From: Enterocloster clostridioformis
GTDB taxonomy: Bacteria > Bacillota > Clostridia > Lachnospirales > Lachnospiraceae
Assembly (NCBI RefSeq): GCF_020297485.1
Contig: NZ_JAIWZC010000002.1
Location: forward strand, 62,001 to 126,000
DNA: 64,000 bases
Direction: 5' to 3'
The translations under genes were made by a program, and so were the position numbers. Every line of letters starts with the position of its first letter. Position 1 is the first letter of the stretch. The notes beneath the pieces are model-generated. The model was not told the origin of the DNA. It saw only the letters and a list, made by a program, of their open reading frames with translations, and ran no database searches. Of the stretch, positions 24,046-33,003 are shown in pieces.

Positions 24046-26603
24046 TTAATCAGAAATCTTTTCAGCAATCGTGACACTTCCATGATATCGATTGGCTTTG
24101 CAATATGGGCGTTCATGCCGCACTCATGGCAGCGCTGTATGTCGTCAGAAAAGGCATCCGCACTCATGGCAATGATTGGAACAGATAAAGCATCAGAGCG
24201 GTTCAGCTCACGAATTGCCTTTGCAGCCTCATATCCTGTCATGTGCGGCATTCGTATATCCATAAGAACAGCATCATAATATCCCTCTGGTGACTTTTGG
24301 AACTTATTCAGGCATATCTGTCCGTCTTCCGCCCAATCCAGCTCCACGCCCAGGTCGGATAACAATTCATTTGCGACCTCCCAATTCAGTTCATTATCCT
24401 CAGCAAGCAGGATGCGGTGCCCGGACAGATCGATATTCTGTTCCAATATCTGTTCATGCGCTGTTTCAGTGCCCATATATTGACGGAGACTATGAAACAG
24501 CGTTGATTTAAACAGCGGTTTTGAAATAAAACCACTAATGCCCGCCTGGCGGGCTTCTGTTTCAAATTCACTCCAATCATATGCTGAAATCAGAAGAATC
24601 GGCACCTTATCTCCTAAATTGCGCCGTATTTCCTTTGCTGCCTGAATACCATTCATACCAGGCAGTTTCCAGTCTAACAGGATTATTTGATAATCATCCC
24701 CCTTGTTGTGGCGTTGAATCACCAATTCTATGGCCTTTTCTCCGCTTAATGTCCATTCAGCATTTATTCCAATGGATTTCAGTGCGTCCATGGCTGTTTT
24801 GCATAGTAATTCGTCATCGTCAACTACCAGCATATTCCAGGGCGGAAGGACCATATCCCCCTCCACTGCATCAGCTTTTTCAAAATCAAACGCAATCTGA
24901 AATTCCGTACCTCTATCAGGCTCGCTTTGTACATCAATAGTCCCTTTCATTGCGTCCACAATGTACTTTGTAATCGCCATCCCCAAACCGGCACCTTCGG
25001 TTTTATGTATTCTGGCTTCATCCGCGCGGCTGTAGGATTCATATATTTTTTTCAGAAACTCCTGCGACATGCCGATTCCATTGTCGCTGACATTGATATG
25101 AATCCGGACATAATCTTCTCCCTTGGGAGATTTTTCTTCAAATAGGAATAACCGTATGGAGCCTCCCTCCGGCGTATATTTAGTTGCATTGGACAAAAGA
25201 TTCAGCAAAACCTGATTCAAACGCACACCATCGCACCATACGTTTTCCGTCACAACATTATCAATATGAATGTCAAATGTTTGTTTTTTGGCCTTCACCT
25301 GGGGCTGCATAATGCTGACAATCCCTTCAACAACTTCCTTTAAAGAGATATGATCTGTTGTCAAAGTCAATTTACCGCTTTCAATTTTGGACATATCCAA
25401 AACATCGTTGATTAGCCCCAGTAAATGTCTGCTGGACAGTGCAATCTTTCTCAGGCAATTCTGTACCTGCTCCCTATCATCCATGTGGGCTGTTGCAATC
25501 GCAGTCATGCCCACAATCGCATTCATGGGCGTACGGATATCATGGCTCATATTTGCTAAAAACTCACTCTTTGCCCTGCTTGCCTCCAGCGCCTCCTGAC
25601 GTGCCTTCTCCAATTCAAACAGCTGGGAACGGGTCATGGAAAAATACCGGAAAAAGATCAATGTCAGAATGATTAATACAGAAACACAGGACAACAATGT
25701 CATGAACATACGCTGGCTGCTCAGGCTGTTAATGATATTGTCCAAAATACCGTAAGGCATTACCGCTACCAGGTACCACTCAGAATAAGGCAATGGTATG
25801 CCACAAATTTTTTGCTCCTCGCCATTTAATTCAAATATTGTGGAATACTCTCTGTTATCTCTTAATGCATCGCCAAACTCTTTAACAGAGTTTTCGGCAG
25901 ACGGCTTATCTGAAGCAGAATCAATCTGATTTTGTAACAGATTAAAAAATCCCACTAGCTCTGTATTAGAATTTTGTATTACAAAACTGGCGTCCGGCCG
26001 GATAATATGATAATACATTAATTGGCCTTCGTCCTCCAAGGCAAGAAAATCAGTGACATACTCCAAAGGAACAGCCGCTATCAGACCGGTGCTCCTCTCC
26101 CCATTCCTCAAGGGATAATCTGCGTCAACACCAAACAATACCACTTCATTACCATCTGCGTCAGTTCCCACAGCAACCCTTTGTTCCCCCTGTATTAACG
26201 CTTCAACAAAAGGTAATGGATTAAGCGGCTGCATGGGATTTCCATAAAGAGTTTCAAAGTCTCCCTTTGCAGAGCAGAGGGCTAAATAGTCAAACGCCCT
26301 GACCTGCGCCCTGTAAACAAGCTCCTCATATAAGTCTTCTGTTTCACTGCCTTCCCCTGAAACGACAGAAACAATGCCGTGAACCTGTTCAAAACGCAGT
26401 TCAACTACATTTTCAAAGTGCTTGGCCATTTGTTCATTCATTCCAGACATATAGATTTCTCCAACTTCATAAATGGTCTTTTTGCTCTTTTGATTCATAT
26501 AAATTCCCAGCATGCTGAAAATAACAATACTAAAAAATAAAAGTCCAATAAAGCTGTATTTTAGAAACCGCGTTGTAGCATTCTTTTTTTTACTGCTCCC
26601 CAT
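24039..26603 (-). CDS. Hybrid sensor histidine kinase with two receiver domains
   Basis: 854 residues. Membrane helices near 15-36 and 299-320 enclose an external Cache-like sensor region. HisKA carries His354 in FLANMSHDIRTPMNAIVGM. The ATPase domain (about 455-575) has LNLLSNATKYT, VSDNGIGM and GAGLGMAITKY. The first receiver (about 590-710) has phosphoacceptor Asp644 in ILLDWKLPGMNG. The second (about 730-852) has AEDNELN and Asp782 in VLMDIRMPHMTG. No Hpt domain is fused, and a separate Hpt gene lies just upstream. This is the last gene of the three-gene phosphorelay unit. The signal is unknown, but the Cache-like region suggests a small extracellular ligand. Confidence 0.93.
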   Translation of the reverse strand: MGSSKKKNATTRFLKYSFIGLLFFSIVIFSMLGIYMNQKSKKTIYEVGEIYMSGMNEQMAKHFENVVELRFEQVHGIVSVVSGEGSETEDLYEELVYRAQVRAFDYLALCSAKGDFETLYGNPMQPLNPLPFVEALIQGEQRVAVGTDADGNEVVLFGVDADYPLRNGERSTGLIAAVPLEYVTDFLALEDEGQLMYYHIIRPDASFVIQNSNTELVGFFNLLQNQIDSASDKPSAENSVKEFGDALRDNREYSTIFELNGEEQKICGIPLPYSEWYLVAVMPYGILDNIINSLSSQRMFMTLLSCVSVLIILTLIFFRYFSMTRSQLFELEKARQEALEASRAKSEFLANMSHDIRTPMNAIVGMTAIATAHMDDREQVQNCLRKIALSSRHLLGLINDVLDMSKIESGKLTLTTDHISLKEVVEGIVSIMQPQVKAKKQTFDIHIDNVVTENVWCDGVRLNQVLLNLLSNATKYTPEGGSIRLFLFEEKSPKGEDYVRIHINVSDNGIGMSQEFLKKIYESYSRADEARIHKTEGAGLGMAITKYIVDAMKGTIDVQSEPDRGTEFQIAFDFEKADAVEGDMVLPPWNMLVVDDDELLCKTAMDALKSIGINAEWTLSGEKAIELVIQRHNKGDDYQIILLDWKLPGMNGIQAAKEIRRNLGDKVPILLISAYDWSEFETEARQAGISGFISKPLFKSTLFHSLRQYMGTETAHEQILEQNIDLSGHRILLAEDNELNWEVANELLSDLGVELDWAEDGQICLNKFQKSPEGYYDAVLMDIRMPHMTGYEAAKAIRELNRSDALSVPIIAMSADAFSDDIQRCHECGMNAHIAKPIDIMEVSRLLKRFLIKK

Positions 26604-26610
26604 TGTATTG

Positions 26611-26973
26611 TTATTCCTCCCTGGACCTTTTATATTCTTTCACCTTATTAATAATTTGGCAATAATCATTTGATAATTGGGGCATCATATCAACTGCTTT
26701 ATTATAATCGTTTTCTTTTAATGCCTTTGTCATAAGGCTGCTGCTTGCATATAACCTGCCAAATGAAAGATTCTGACAAATACCTTTGAGTGTATGAACA
26801 GCCCGAATCGCCTCTCCATAATCCCTATCCCTCATAGCCGCTTCAAACAAATCAAAACTTTTATCATCCAGAAATTTATAAACAAATTTCCGGACAGTCT
26901 GTTCACGCCGCAATCTGCCCAGCACCTCATCAAAATCACCGCCAAAACTATTATAGCAATCTCTTAAATCCAT
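26611..26973 (-). CDS. Hpt-domain phosphotransfer protein
   Basis: About 120 residues if started at the ATG at 26973, which has GAGAGGA nine bases upstream; a longer frame to 27018 would overlap the previous gene. The phosphorylatable His is in AIRAVHTLKGICQNL (near residue 61), the standard HxxKG motif, inside a four-helix bundle. It lies 19 bases after the REC-HD-GYP-GGDEF gene and 7 bases before the hybrid kinase gene. It should shuttle phosphate from the kinase receiver to the receiver of the c-di-GMP protein. Confidence 0.9.
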   Translation of the reverse strand: MDLRDCYNSFGGDFDEVLGRLRREQTVRKFVYKFLDDKSFDLFEAAMRDRDYGEAIRAVHTLKGICQNLSFGRLYASSSLMTKALKENDYNKAVDMMPQLSNDYCQIINKVKEYKRSREE

Positions 26974-26992
26974 ATTTATATTTCCTCTCTTT

Positions 26993-28636
26993 TTAGATGT
27001 CATCTGCTTCTTTGTCAAGAAAACGTATTGCCGCTTTGTTCTTTGTGATTTTTGCCTGATACATCATACTGTCTGCAACTTTAAACAGTTCCTTTGGTTT
27101 TCCCATTCCATATGCTCCTCCTATGCTTACAGACATATGTATTTCGGGGTGTCCGTCCACCTTCAGGATATCAACAGAGTGTCTTATTCTCTCCAGCTTT
27201 TGTTCAAAAACATCTGCAGGCATACTGTTAAATATAATTACAAATTCATCACCGCCATAACGAAGCACGGAGTCTGTCTTTCGTACACATGATAAAATAG
27301 TCTGGGCAATGCTTTGGAGCACGATATCGCCTACATTGTGCCCATACGTATCATTAATCTGCTTGAAGTTATCTACATCTATCATAACGAAAGCCTGAAT
27401 ATTTTCTTCACCTTGAAAATGCTCGTCATAATAACGGCGGTTGAATACATTGGTTAAGGAATCAATATATAATAACTGCAGATGTCTCTTTTTATGGGAC
27501 AAGATAGTGTATTTTTCCCTGGAAAACAGTCTGTCATAGTCTATTTTACTTCTCATATTCTGTATATCATTAGTTTCTTTTTCAGATGAGGCAAACGTTA
27601 ACTCATGTTTAAGTGTATCCGAAATTTCTTGCAGGCATAGTAAAAGAACAGGATTAAAGGCCCCGCATTGACCATCTAAAATCATTTTCAATGCTTCATC
27701 ATGTGAATATGCATTCTTATAGCACCTCTTGCTGATCAGAGCATCATATACATCAGCCAAAGCAACCACCTGAGCAGCAATAGGTATTTCTTCACCCTTT
27801 AGTCCATCCGGATAGCCATTGCCGTCATATCTTTCATGATGCCAACGGCAGATTTCAAAAGCCACTTTGACAAGCGGCGCCTTCTGCTGCTCCATCGGCA
27901 ATTCCATCAGAATTTTTCCGCCGATTGCTGAGTGCGTTTTCATCACTTCAAACTCCTCTGCCGTAAGGCGTCCCGGCTTATTCAATATCGTATCTGAAAT
28001 TGAAATTTTTCCAATATCATGAAGTGATGAAGCAGTACTTATTAAAGTTATATCAGATTTAGACAAAGGATACTTATCTGTCCGCTGAACCAGCTGTTTC
28101 AGCAGATATTTTGTAATGGTATTCACATGCAGTATATGCAAACCGCTCTCTCCATTGCGGAATTCCACAATATGAGACAGGATTGCGATCATCAGCTTAT
28201 TATTTTTTTCCTGTTCATAGAATTGTTCTGCGATAATTTCTTCAAGACGCTGCTGCCGTGCATATAAAAACATCGTATTCGAAATCCGGCGTTGGACAAT
28301 TGTAGAATCAAAGGGACGGCTGATATAGTCAAATGCCCCCAAGTCATAGGCGCGTTTTATATTCGCGGGAGAATCATCAGCAGAAATCATAATAACAGCA
28401 AAGGTATCATTCCAGTGGTTCTTGTTTATACAGGTTAATACTTCAAATCCGTCCATTTGAGGCATCATAATATCCAGAAGCAGGAGAGAGAAATCTGTTC
28501 TCTCCTGTAAAAGAATCGCAACCGCTTCTGCACCGTTCTCAGCTTCTACAATATCATATTGGTCTTCCAGAATATCTATCAAAAGGTCACGGTTCATCTC
28601 TGAATCGTCCACAATTAAAATTTTTTGTTTTTCCAT
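26993..28636 (-). CDS. Response regulator with HD-GYP and GGDEF domains
   Basis: 547 residues: receiver (1-120; Asp55 in LLLLDIMMPQMDGFE), HD-GYP (about 150-345; HD at 206-207 in SLHDIGK, HHERYDGNGYP at 266-276) and GGDEF (about 385-540; GGDEF at 461-465). The inhibitory RxxD site (RKTD, 452-455) is intact, five residues before GGDEF. The protein could both make cyclic di-GMP and degrade it, with receiver phosphorylation setting the balance. First gene of the unit with Hpt and hybrid kinase. A diguanylate cyclase and HD-GYP phosphodiesterase in one response regulator, fed by a separate Hpt, is an uncommon layout. Confidence 0.93.
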   Translation of the reverse strand: MEKQKILIVDDSEMNRDLLIDILEDQYDIVEAENGAEAVAILLQERTDFSLLLLDIMMPQMDGFEVLTCINKNHWNDTFAVIMISADDSPANIKRAYDLGAFDYISRPFDSTIVQRRISNTMFLYARQQRLEEIIAEQFYEQEKNNKLMIAILSHIVEFRNGESGLHILHVNTITKYLLKQLVQRTDKYPLSKSDITLISTASSLHDIGKISISDTILNKPGRLTAEEFEVMKTHSAIGGKILMELPMEQQKAPLVKVAFEICRWHHERYDGNGYPDGLKGEEIPIAAQVVALADVYDALISKRCYKNAYSHDEALKMILDGQCGAFNPVLLLCLQEISDTLKHELTFASSEKETNDIQNMRSKIDYDRLFSREKYTILSHKKRHLQLLYIDSLTNVFNRRYYDEHFQGEENIQAFVMIDVDNFKQINDTYGHNVGDIVLQSIAQTILSCVRKTDSVLRYGGDEFVIIFNSMPADVFEQKLERIRHSVDILKVDGHPEIHMSVSIGGAYGMGKPKELFKVADSMMYQAKITKNKAAIRFLDKEADDI

Positions 28637-28753
28637 ATGTTATAATCTCTTCAAAAAAATTTACAGTTTCATTATAAATATATTTTATGCACCAAGGTAA
28701 TAATCATATTGGACAGGTACACATATAGTTTATGGCTTTTGGGCTGAAAATTA

Positions 28754-28939
28754 GTGTTTCAGAAACTGAACCGGCAAGTCATTGCAGCGGTACAGCATCT
28801 GCGCAAGGGAAACATAGACTCTTTTGCAGATGGAATTACAGATTGTACCCGTTACTCTTTAATCCGTGTAAAAGACTATATGATTAACAAATACAAATTT
28901 TACAGGATAGCTAATATCCGAATCCCGGAAATATACTAA
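28754..28939 (+). pseudogene. C-terminal remnant of a second tandem-GntR regulator
   Basis: The 61-residue frame VIAAVQHLRKGNIDSFADGI, then SLIRVKDYMINKYKFYRIAN and IRIPEIY, aligns with the last 55 or so residues of the tandem-GntR protein at 22401-23894 (YLCKGNAAAFADSMEECYRH, KKIMVEEYIFYGAVYIRIPE). Nothing of the DNA-binding domains is left. It is on the opposite strand, just upstream of the phosphorelay operon promoter region, so a relative of the GntR gene once stood there. Confidence 0.65.
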
Positions 28940-28976
28940 GAAAACCGCTACAGGCCATAGTGTGCTTGAAGATTGA

Positions 28977-28988
28977 CCCCCCCCCCCC
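28977..28988. repeat. Poly(C)12 tract next to a poly(A) tract
   Basis: Twelve C in a row, then ACCC and nine A. Such homopolymers are hypermutable. No gene spans it, so it is intergenic here. It may mark a deletion scar beside the GntR remnant. Confidence 0.7.
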
Positions 28989-29058
28989 ACCCAAAAAAAA
29001 ACACAAGGTGTGCATAGTGTATGCCGCATTCTTACGAACATTCAGAATACTAAAGCAT

Positions 29059-29091
29059 GGCAAAGCGGTAAATCCATAGCACCGCTTTGCC
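29059..29091. repeat. 11-bp perfect inverted repeat
   Basis: GGCAAAGCGGT (29059-29069) and ACCGCTTTGCC (29081-29091) around eleven bases, without a T run. It lies downstream of the minus-strand gene at 29173-29796 and may terminate it. Confidence 0.5.
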
Positions 29092-29172
29092 CGCTCTGTA
29101 ACTGGTTGAAAATAAAAGTCAGGCTTTATGACAGTTCCCCGGATTAATTAGTTTCCAAAATACAATGCTGAA

Positions 29173-29796
29173 CTATACTATTCCCTGCTGGGCATAATAA
29201 TCATCAAACAGCTTGGTGACCGCTGTATGCGTATTGCCGCAAATAGATGGAAGTTCACCTCCCCATGTCACGCCGGCCTGTTGAAATCCCTTTTCCACAG
29301 CAGCCTGCATCTCCTTCATTTTATCTACATCATCTCCCGCAAGAGCGTACGCGAAATCGAAGATTCTCTGAGAAGTCTGCGACACCCCCCAATATCCGTT
29401 CTCTGAGATTGCCTCCTGGGCCTCTGCCTTAATCTGTGGGTCCACTGTAAAGTTACCGCTCGCTATCATCTTCCAGAAATCATTTCCTTTGGCCTGATTG
29501 GCTGTAATCCCCTGCTTCTGGAAGGTCTGCATCATCATATTGGTAAAACGAGACATCTGATTGTTCAAATCCTCTTTTAAACTCTGTACAAGAGAGGCTC
29601 TCTCCGATTCACTCATCTTACTGGTTACGGCCCTATCCTTATTGAATTCCGCACAATCCACATCCTGCTTCTGAACACTGGAAACAGTTTCTTTCATATC
29701 GGACGCCTCGACCGCGACTGTTGATGTTTTTTCCATTTTCTGAACTGTCTGTGTATATTGTCTGATGTCTGTATTCTGATTTACATTAACTTGCAT
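29173..29796 (-). CDS. Conserved hypothetical protein (207 residues)
   Basis: Begins MQVNVNQNTDIRQYTQTVQ, with no signal peptide or membrane helix. The N-terminal half is Gln/Ser/Thr-rich and likely disordered. The C-terminal half contains a conserved-looking helical block (AISENGYWGVSQTSQRIFDF, ALAGDDVDKMKEMQAAVEKG) of a kind I have seen in many unnamed clostridial proteins. It ends with a short helical tail (KLFDDYYAQQGIV). A GAAAGGAA site precedes the ATG. Monocistronic. Function unknown. Confidence 0.75.
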   Translation of the reverse strand: MQVNVNQNTDIRQYTQTVQKMEKTSTVAVEASDMKETVSSVQKQDVDCAEFNKDRAVTSKMSESERASLVQSLKEDLNNQMSRFTNMMMQTFQKQGITANQAKGNDFWKMIASGNFTVDPQIKAEAQEAISENGYWGVSQTSQRIFDFAYALAGDDVDKMKEMQAAVEKGFQQAGVTWGGELPSICGNTHTAVTKLFDDYYAQQGIV

Positions 29797-30439
29797 ATCT
29801 CATTTCCTTTCTCCAGGCACAAAATATTATGGAAACGGTTTGCCTGGACCTATTTTTCTGTTATATTTCTTAATCGCGGGGAACTGCGTAAACCTGTATT
29901 CAATTAACAGCTTTGTTTGTAACTTGCACAATTATATAAGGCTACCACATATTAGGACTCCCTCTATTTCTCATATCTATCAACCTCCTTTACCCCCATA
30001 GAAACTTATCTTTTTAATCTATATCGGCAATTCTGAATAAAAGATAAGAGAACAATACGCCCTTTATATGATATTTCATTCTCAAAGTACTTACTTTATC
30101 TAAAATAAGATGAAGCATCTCATGGAATTTATTAGTTGCTTCTTACCTTCTTGGGCCATCAAGCCGTCTATCAGTACCAGGCATAGATGGATATACCTCT
30201 GTACGCAGATATCAAAGCAGCACATTGAAAAAGGGAATTTTTATATAATGAAAAAATAAATTGATTTGATTAGTAGAGAAACTACCTCATAGCAAAAAAA
30301 TCAGCTGACATCCTCAAGCTATATGGACATCGACATTTACCATCATAAAATACCGATTTTTGTCGTCTTTAAACTTCTTGATTATCCCCCTCCTGGCATA
30401 TTAAGTTACTATTGTAACACTATATAAGGAGGGATTAGT
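29797..30439. other. Long AT-rich gene-free region upstream of the Spo0A_C gene
   Basis: About 640 bases without a supported ORF on either strand. Two points can be read: TTTTGTCGTCTTT near 30357-30370, which resembles a 0A box (TTTGTCGAAA) on the plus strand, and GTTACTATTGTAAC (30405-30418) next to a TATATA -10-like element just before the gene. The rest shows short A/T tracts only. Confidence 0.5.
30405..30418 (+). promoter_or_regulatory. Inverted repeat at the Spo0A_C gene promoter
   Basis: GTTAC and GTAAC flank TATT, followed within six bases by a TATATA element and AAGGAGGG before the ATG at 30440. The position suggests an operator over the promoter core. The regulator is unknown. Confidence 0.35.
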
Positions 30440-30781
30440 ATGAAATACAAAAGAGTAACCAGTAATCTACTTCGGCGCCTGGGCGTCAACAACTCCTATA
30501 AGGGATTCCACTATACTACTTATGGAGTCAGCCAAACCATCCGGGATCCAGAATTGCTAACCTACATATCAAAAGGACTATATGTAGAGATTGCCAGCAG
30601 ATTCCAAACATCCATTGGCTGCGTTGAACGAGATATACGGACTGTAGTCAAAACCATATGGGAGTATGGAGACAAGATGCTTTTATATGAAGTCTTTGGT
30701 TTTGAAATAGAACAGAAACCACGCAATGGGGCATTCATCGATGCAGTAGCTCATTATGTGGTAGAGCATTATTATGACTAA
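30440..30781 (+). CDS. Stand-alone Spo0A C-terminal (DNA-binding) domain protein
   Basis: 113 residues that cover only the Spo0A effector domain. VTSNLLRRLGVNNSYKGFHY corresponds to the start of the Spo0A_C fold (ITxLLHELGIPAHIKGYxY), ISKGLYVEIASRFQTSIGCV and VERDIRTVVKTIWEYG to the recognition helices, and NGAFIDAVAHYVV to the C-terminal NSEFIAxVADK segment. No receiver domain precedes it, although AGGAGGG and the ATG give a clean start. It may bind 0A-box-like sites without phosphorylation control and so interfere with, or mimic, Spo0A. It is followed by a hairpin at 30786-30810. Confidence 0.85.
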   Translation: MKYKRVTSNLLRRLGVNNSYKGFHYTTYGVSQTIRDPELLTYISKGLYVEIASRFQTSIGCVERDIRTVVKTIWEYGDKMLLYEVFGFEIEQKPRNGAFIDAVAHYVVEHYYD

Positions 30782-30785
30782 TTAT

Positions 30786-30810
30786 GAAGGGCGCCTTGTC
30801 AGCGCCCTTC
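30786..30810 (+). terminator. 9-bp hairpin after the Spo0A_C gene
   Basis: GAAGGGCGC (30786-30794) and GCGCCCTTC (30802-30810) pair perfectly around seven bases, four bases past the stop codon. No T run follows, so termination may be incomplete. Confidence 0.6.
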
Positions 30811-30831
30811 ACGGATTAATCATATAAGTAC

Positions 30832-30901
30832 AACTCCTCTCAGTTGGATATGGTTGATTGTCACTGGACATCTCAATTTTACCATAAAGCTGTGAGGAGT
30901 T
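30832..30901 (+). other. Large imperfect stem-loop in a gene-free region
   Basis: AACTCCTCTCAG (30832-30843) pairs with CTGTGAGGAGTT (30890-30901) with one mismatch. The 46-base loop carries no ORF, and GTTTTATT follows. The stretch 30811-31086 holds no supported gene. The structure could be a terminator, a small RNA, or the end of a small element. Confidence 0.35.
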
Positions 30902-31086
30902 GTTTTATTACTGTGAAATATCAGTGCAGACTGTTCTGGGCAATGAGTAAAACTGGTCCCTGCCATCACAATCAAAAAGAAGGCGTGAGTCCGGCACCGA
31001 ATGTCTTCTTATCTGCCCGTTGTAAAAGCCAGCGGAGCCGCCAGAAGCCGCTCCACTTATTTGGATATTATTTATTTGCTTTTTTA

Positions 31087-32476
31087 TTAACTTAATCTTC
31101 CAACATAGTTATCAGGTGATTGCACTGTGTAAAATAGGAATCCTGTGTTAAATAATATTCCATCAGACCTTCCAAATTTAATGGCAAAACCAGTAGCCTT
31201 CTTTGTTCCATGCAGCACATAAATCTCAGACCAGAAATCCGTACATGTCTCGCTTCCATTCAGCACCTGACCGGCGGAAGCATCCGTGGTGATTAGTCCT
31301 GCATTCATCAGCTCTCTTCCTGAATAGGAACCGTCCCTTCCCTCTATGATATAATCCATTCCTGCATCCAGGCCATGGAGCTTTAATCTTCTATAGGGAC
31401 AAACCACATCATTTAATATTTTATAATATCCCATGACTGCGTCTTTCCTGTCATCAGAAACACACCCCCCCCCCATGCTGCTTAAGGGATACACCATGCT
31501 GGTTCCGTACTGAATCCGGATACGTTCTACAGCATCGCTGTTATCGCTGGTCCAGGTCTGCGGTGCATAGTAAAGCATGCCCGGATCAAATCTCCCGCCG
31601 CCGCTGGCACAGGACTCAAATAAGATTTCAGGAAACTCCAATCGGATGAATTCCCATGAGCACTCTCGACACATCATAAGTATCAACCTCCGCCTGCATC
31701 AGAAAATTTCCGCTGTATACAAGGCTCATTCCAAGGGCCTCCCCCTGGAATTCATCAGCAGATGGCCGTTTTAATGCCACAAACGGATTGTGGTTGTGGC
31801 TGGAGTTCCCCCGGATGCTGCCAATGGCCTGGATTCCCTGCTGGAGCGCCCTCCTCTTTATCTGCCGTTCCCGCGACCATGCCCCGGACAGCTGAATCCA
31901 TTCATAATCCTTATCCGGCAAATCCAGGCATGCGCTCATGGCCCTGGCAAGCGTTAAACGGGCGGCGCTGCAGTTTCTAATCTTCGCGCTTCTTGTGATG
32001 ACCGGGTAATCCCTCATAATTGTGTAGCAGAGAATCAGCTGCGCCCCCATAAGCGTATCCTCCAGAAGGATTTCCAGGGTCTGGGCTTCCCCGGGATCCT
32101 CCGTGTAAATGGCCGGCAGCCCCTTAAGTCCCGGTTTTCCATCATATATTTTATGGGCTTTATACACAAAATCCGAAATCCGGCTTCCATTCTCCTGTAA
32201 GATTTCAAACGCTGGTTCACGGTAATCTGTGGTTCCGTAAGAGGGATATTCCTGTTTCAGATGCTCCAGGGAATAGGATAAGTCCCCTTCAAACAGGTAT
32301 GACGTCATAGGCCTGTGGGCTGTCTCAATAAAATAACCGAAATCCTCTTTATCCGGTATGCTGCTCCCAAAATACACCTGTCCCATCTGGCCGTTTCTCA
32401 ATACCTTTATGATATAACTGATGGAATCATTGTAAAGGTGAAATTCCTTTGTCTGTTCATGATAAATAATGCTCAT
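31087..32476 (-). pseudogene. GH36 alpha-galactosidase with internal deletions
   Basis: The N-terminal part from the ATG at 32476 (AGGAGA upstream) is the GH36 beta-sandwich (MSIIYHEQTKEFHLYND, LMQAEVDTYDVSRVLMGIHP). It then breaks near 31640. The next frame resumes far downstream in the family at FPEILFESCASGGGRFDPGM with the acid/base region SDNSDAVER. About 270 residues of the catalytic barrel, including the KWDxNR nucleophile, are gone. A second deletion falls at YPLSSMG, directly at a ten-C tract, before VSDDRKDAVMGYYKIL. The enzyme cannot work. Reading frames end at 31087. Confidence 0.85.
31465..31474. repeat. Poly(C)10 tract at a deletion junction
   Basis: Ten C within the alpha-galactosidase remnant (glycine codons on the minus strand). 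Family comparison indicates that about 90 residues are missing exactly here, so the tract marks the second deletion. Confidence 0.6.
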
Positions 32477-32555
32477 ACAATCTCCTGTCTCTATACCTGA
32501 TATGAATCTGCAGCTGATACCCCTGGCTCTGTCCAACTGCTGTCTACCTTCCGCT

Positions 32556-32771
32556 TTATGCCGCGTGAAGCTCATTTAGTTTCTGAATCATTTCTTCCAG
32601 GTATTTGCCCTTTAATTTATAACACTTGGCGTAAATCACATAACTGAGTACTGCAAATATCATGGGAATGGCAATCATGATGATGCGGATTCCATTCAAG
32701 GTGGCGTCAGATTGCTGTGGCAGCGTTGCATTCTATCCGACAATCGCCAGACCACCCCCTGTGAGAAGCCT
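32556..32771 (-). pseudogene. C-terminus of a GPH-family sugar:cation symporter
   Basis: The minus frame reads GGGLAIVG, a TAG stop, then NATLPQQSDATLNGIRIIMI, AIPMIFAVLSYVIYAKCY and KLKGKYLEEMIQKLNE to TAA. This is the last helix pair and cytoplasmic tail of melibiose-type (GPH) symporters; the TAG replaces the Tyr of the usual GY-NA stretch. Upstream sequence is lost at about 32771. It precedes the alpha-galactosidase remnant by 80 bases, as in a normal alpha-galactoside operon, so importer and enzyme both decayed. Confidence 0.75.
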
Positions 32772-32791
32772 TTTTGATATGATACAAAAAA

Positions 32792-32965
32792 ATGGATACC
32801 GACTCAACCGACATATGGGAGAAACTGGAGGCGGAATATCTCAGCTATCCTGCCAGCGGAATACATAATCATGGTACATATTTGGAAAATTATCTACAGA
32901 AGCACTCAACACACCTTTGGGAACATATGAAAGGTTGCTGGTCAAAATTAGCGGAGCTTAAATAG
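32792..32965 (+). CDS. Possible small ORF or gene tail (57 residues)
   Basis: ATG at 32792 to TAG at 32963-32965, with a coding-like composition (MDTDSTDIWEKLEAEYLSYP, ending CWSKLAELK). No ribosome binding site is seen, and it directly precedes a strong terminator. It is best explained as the 3-prime end of a lost gene; the family is not recognised. Confidence 0.35.
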   Translation: MDTDSTDIWEKLEAEYLSYPASGIHNHGTYLENYLQKHSTHLWEHMKGCWSKLAELK

Positions 32966-32970
32966 CAGAC

Positions 32971-33003
32971 AACGGCATAGCCGGTTTTGGCTATGCCGTT
33001 TTG
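32971..33003 (+). terminator. 12-bp intrinsic terminator
   Basis: AACGGCATAGCC (32971-32982) pairs perfectly with GGCTATGCCGTT (32989-33000), loop GGTTTT, followed by TT. It follows the small ORF by five bases, which supports that frame being the end of a real gene. Confidence 0.75.

Noticed and set aside
30844..31095. 83-codon plus-strand frame after the Spo0A_C gene
   Set aside because: Lies across an apparent stem-loop, has no ribosome binding site and no recognisable family.
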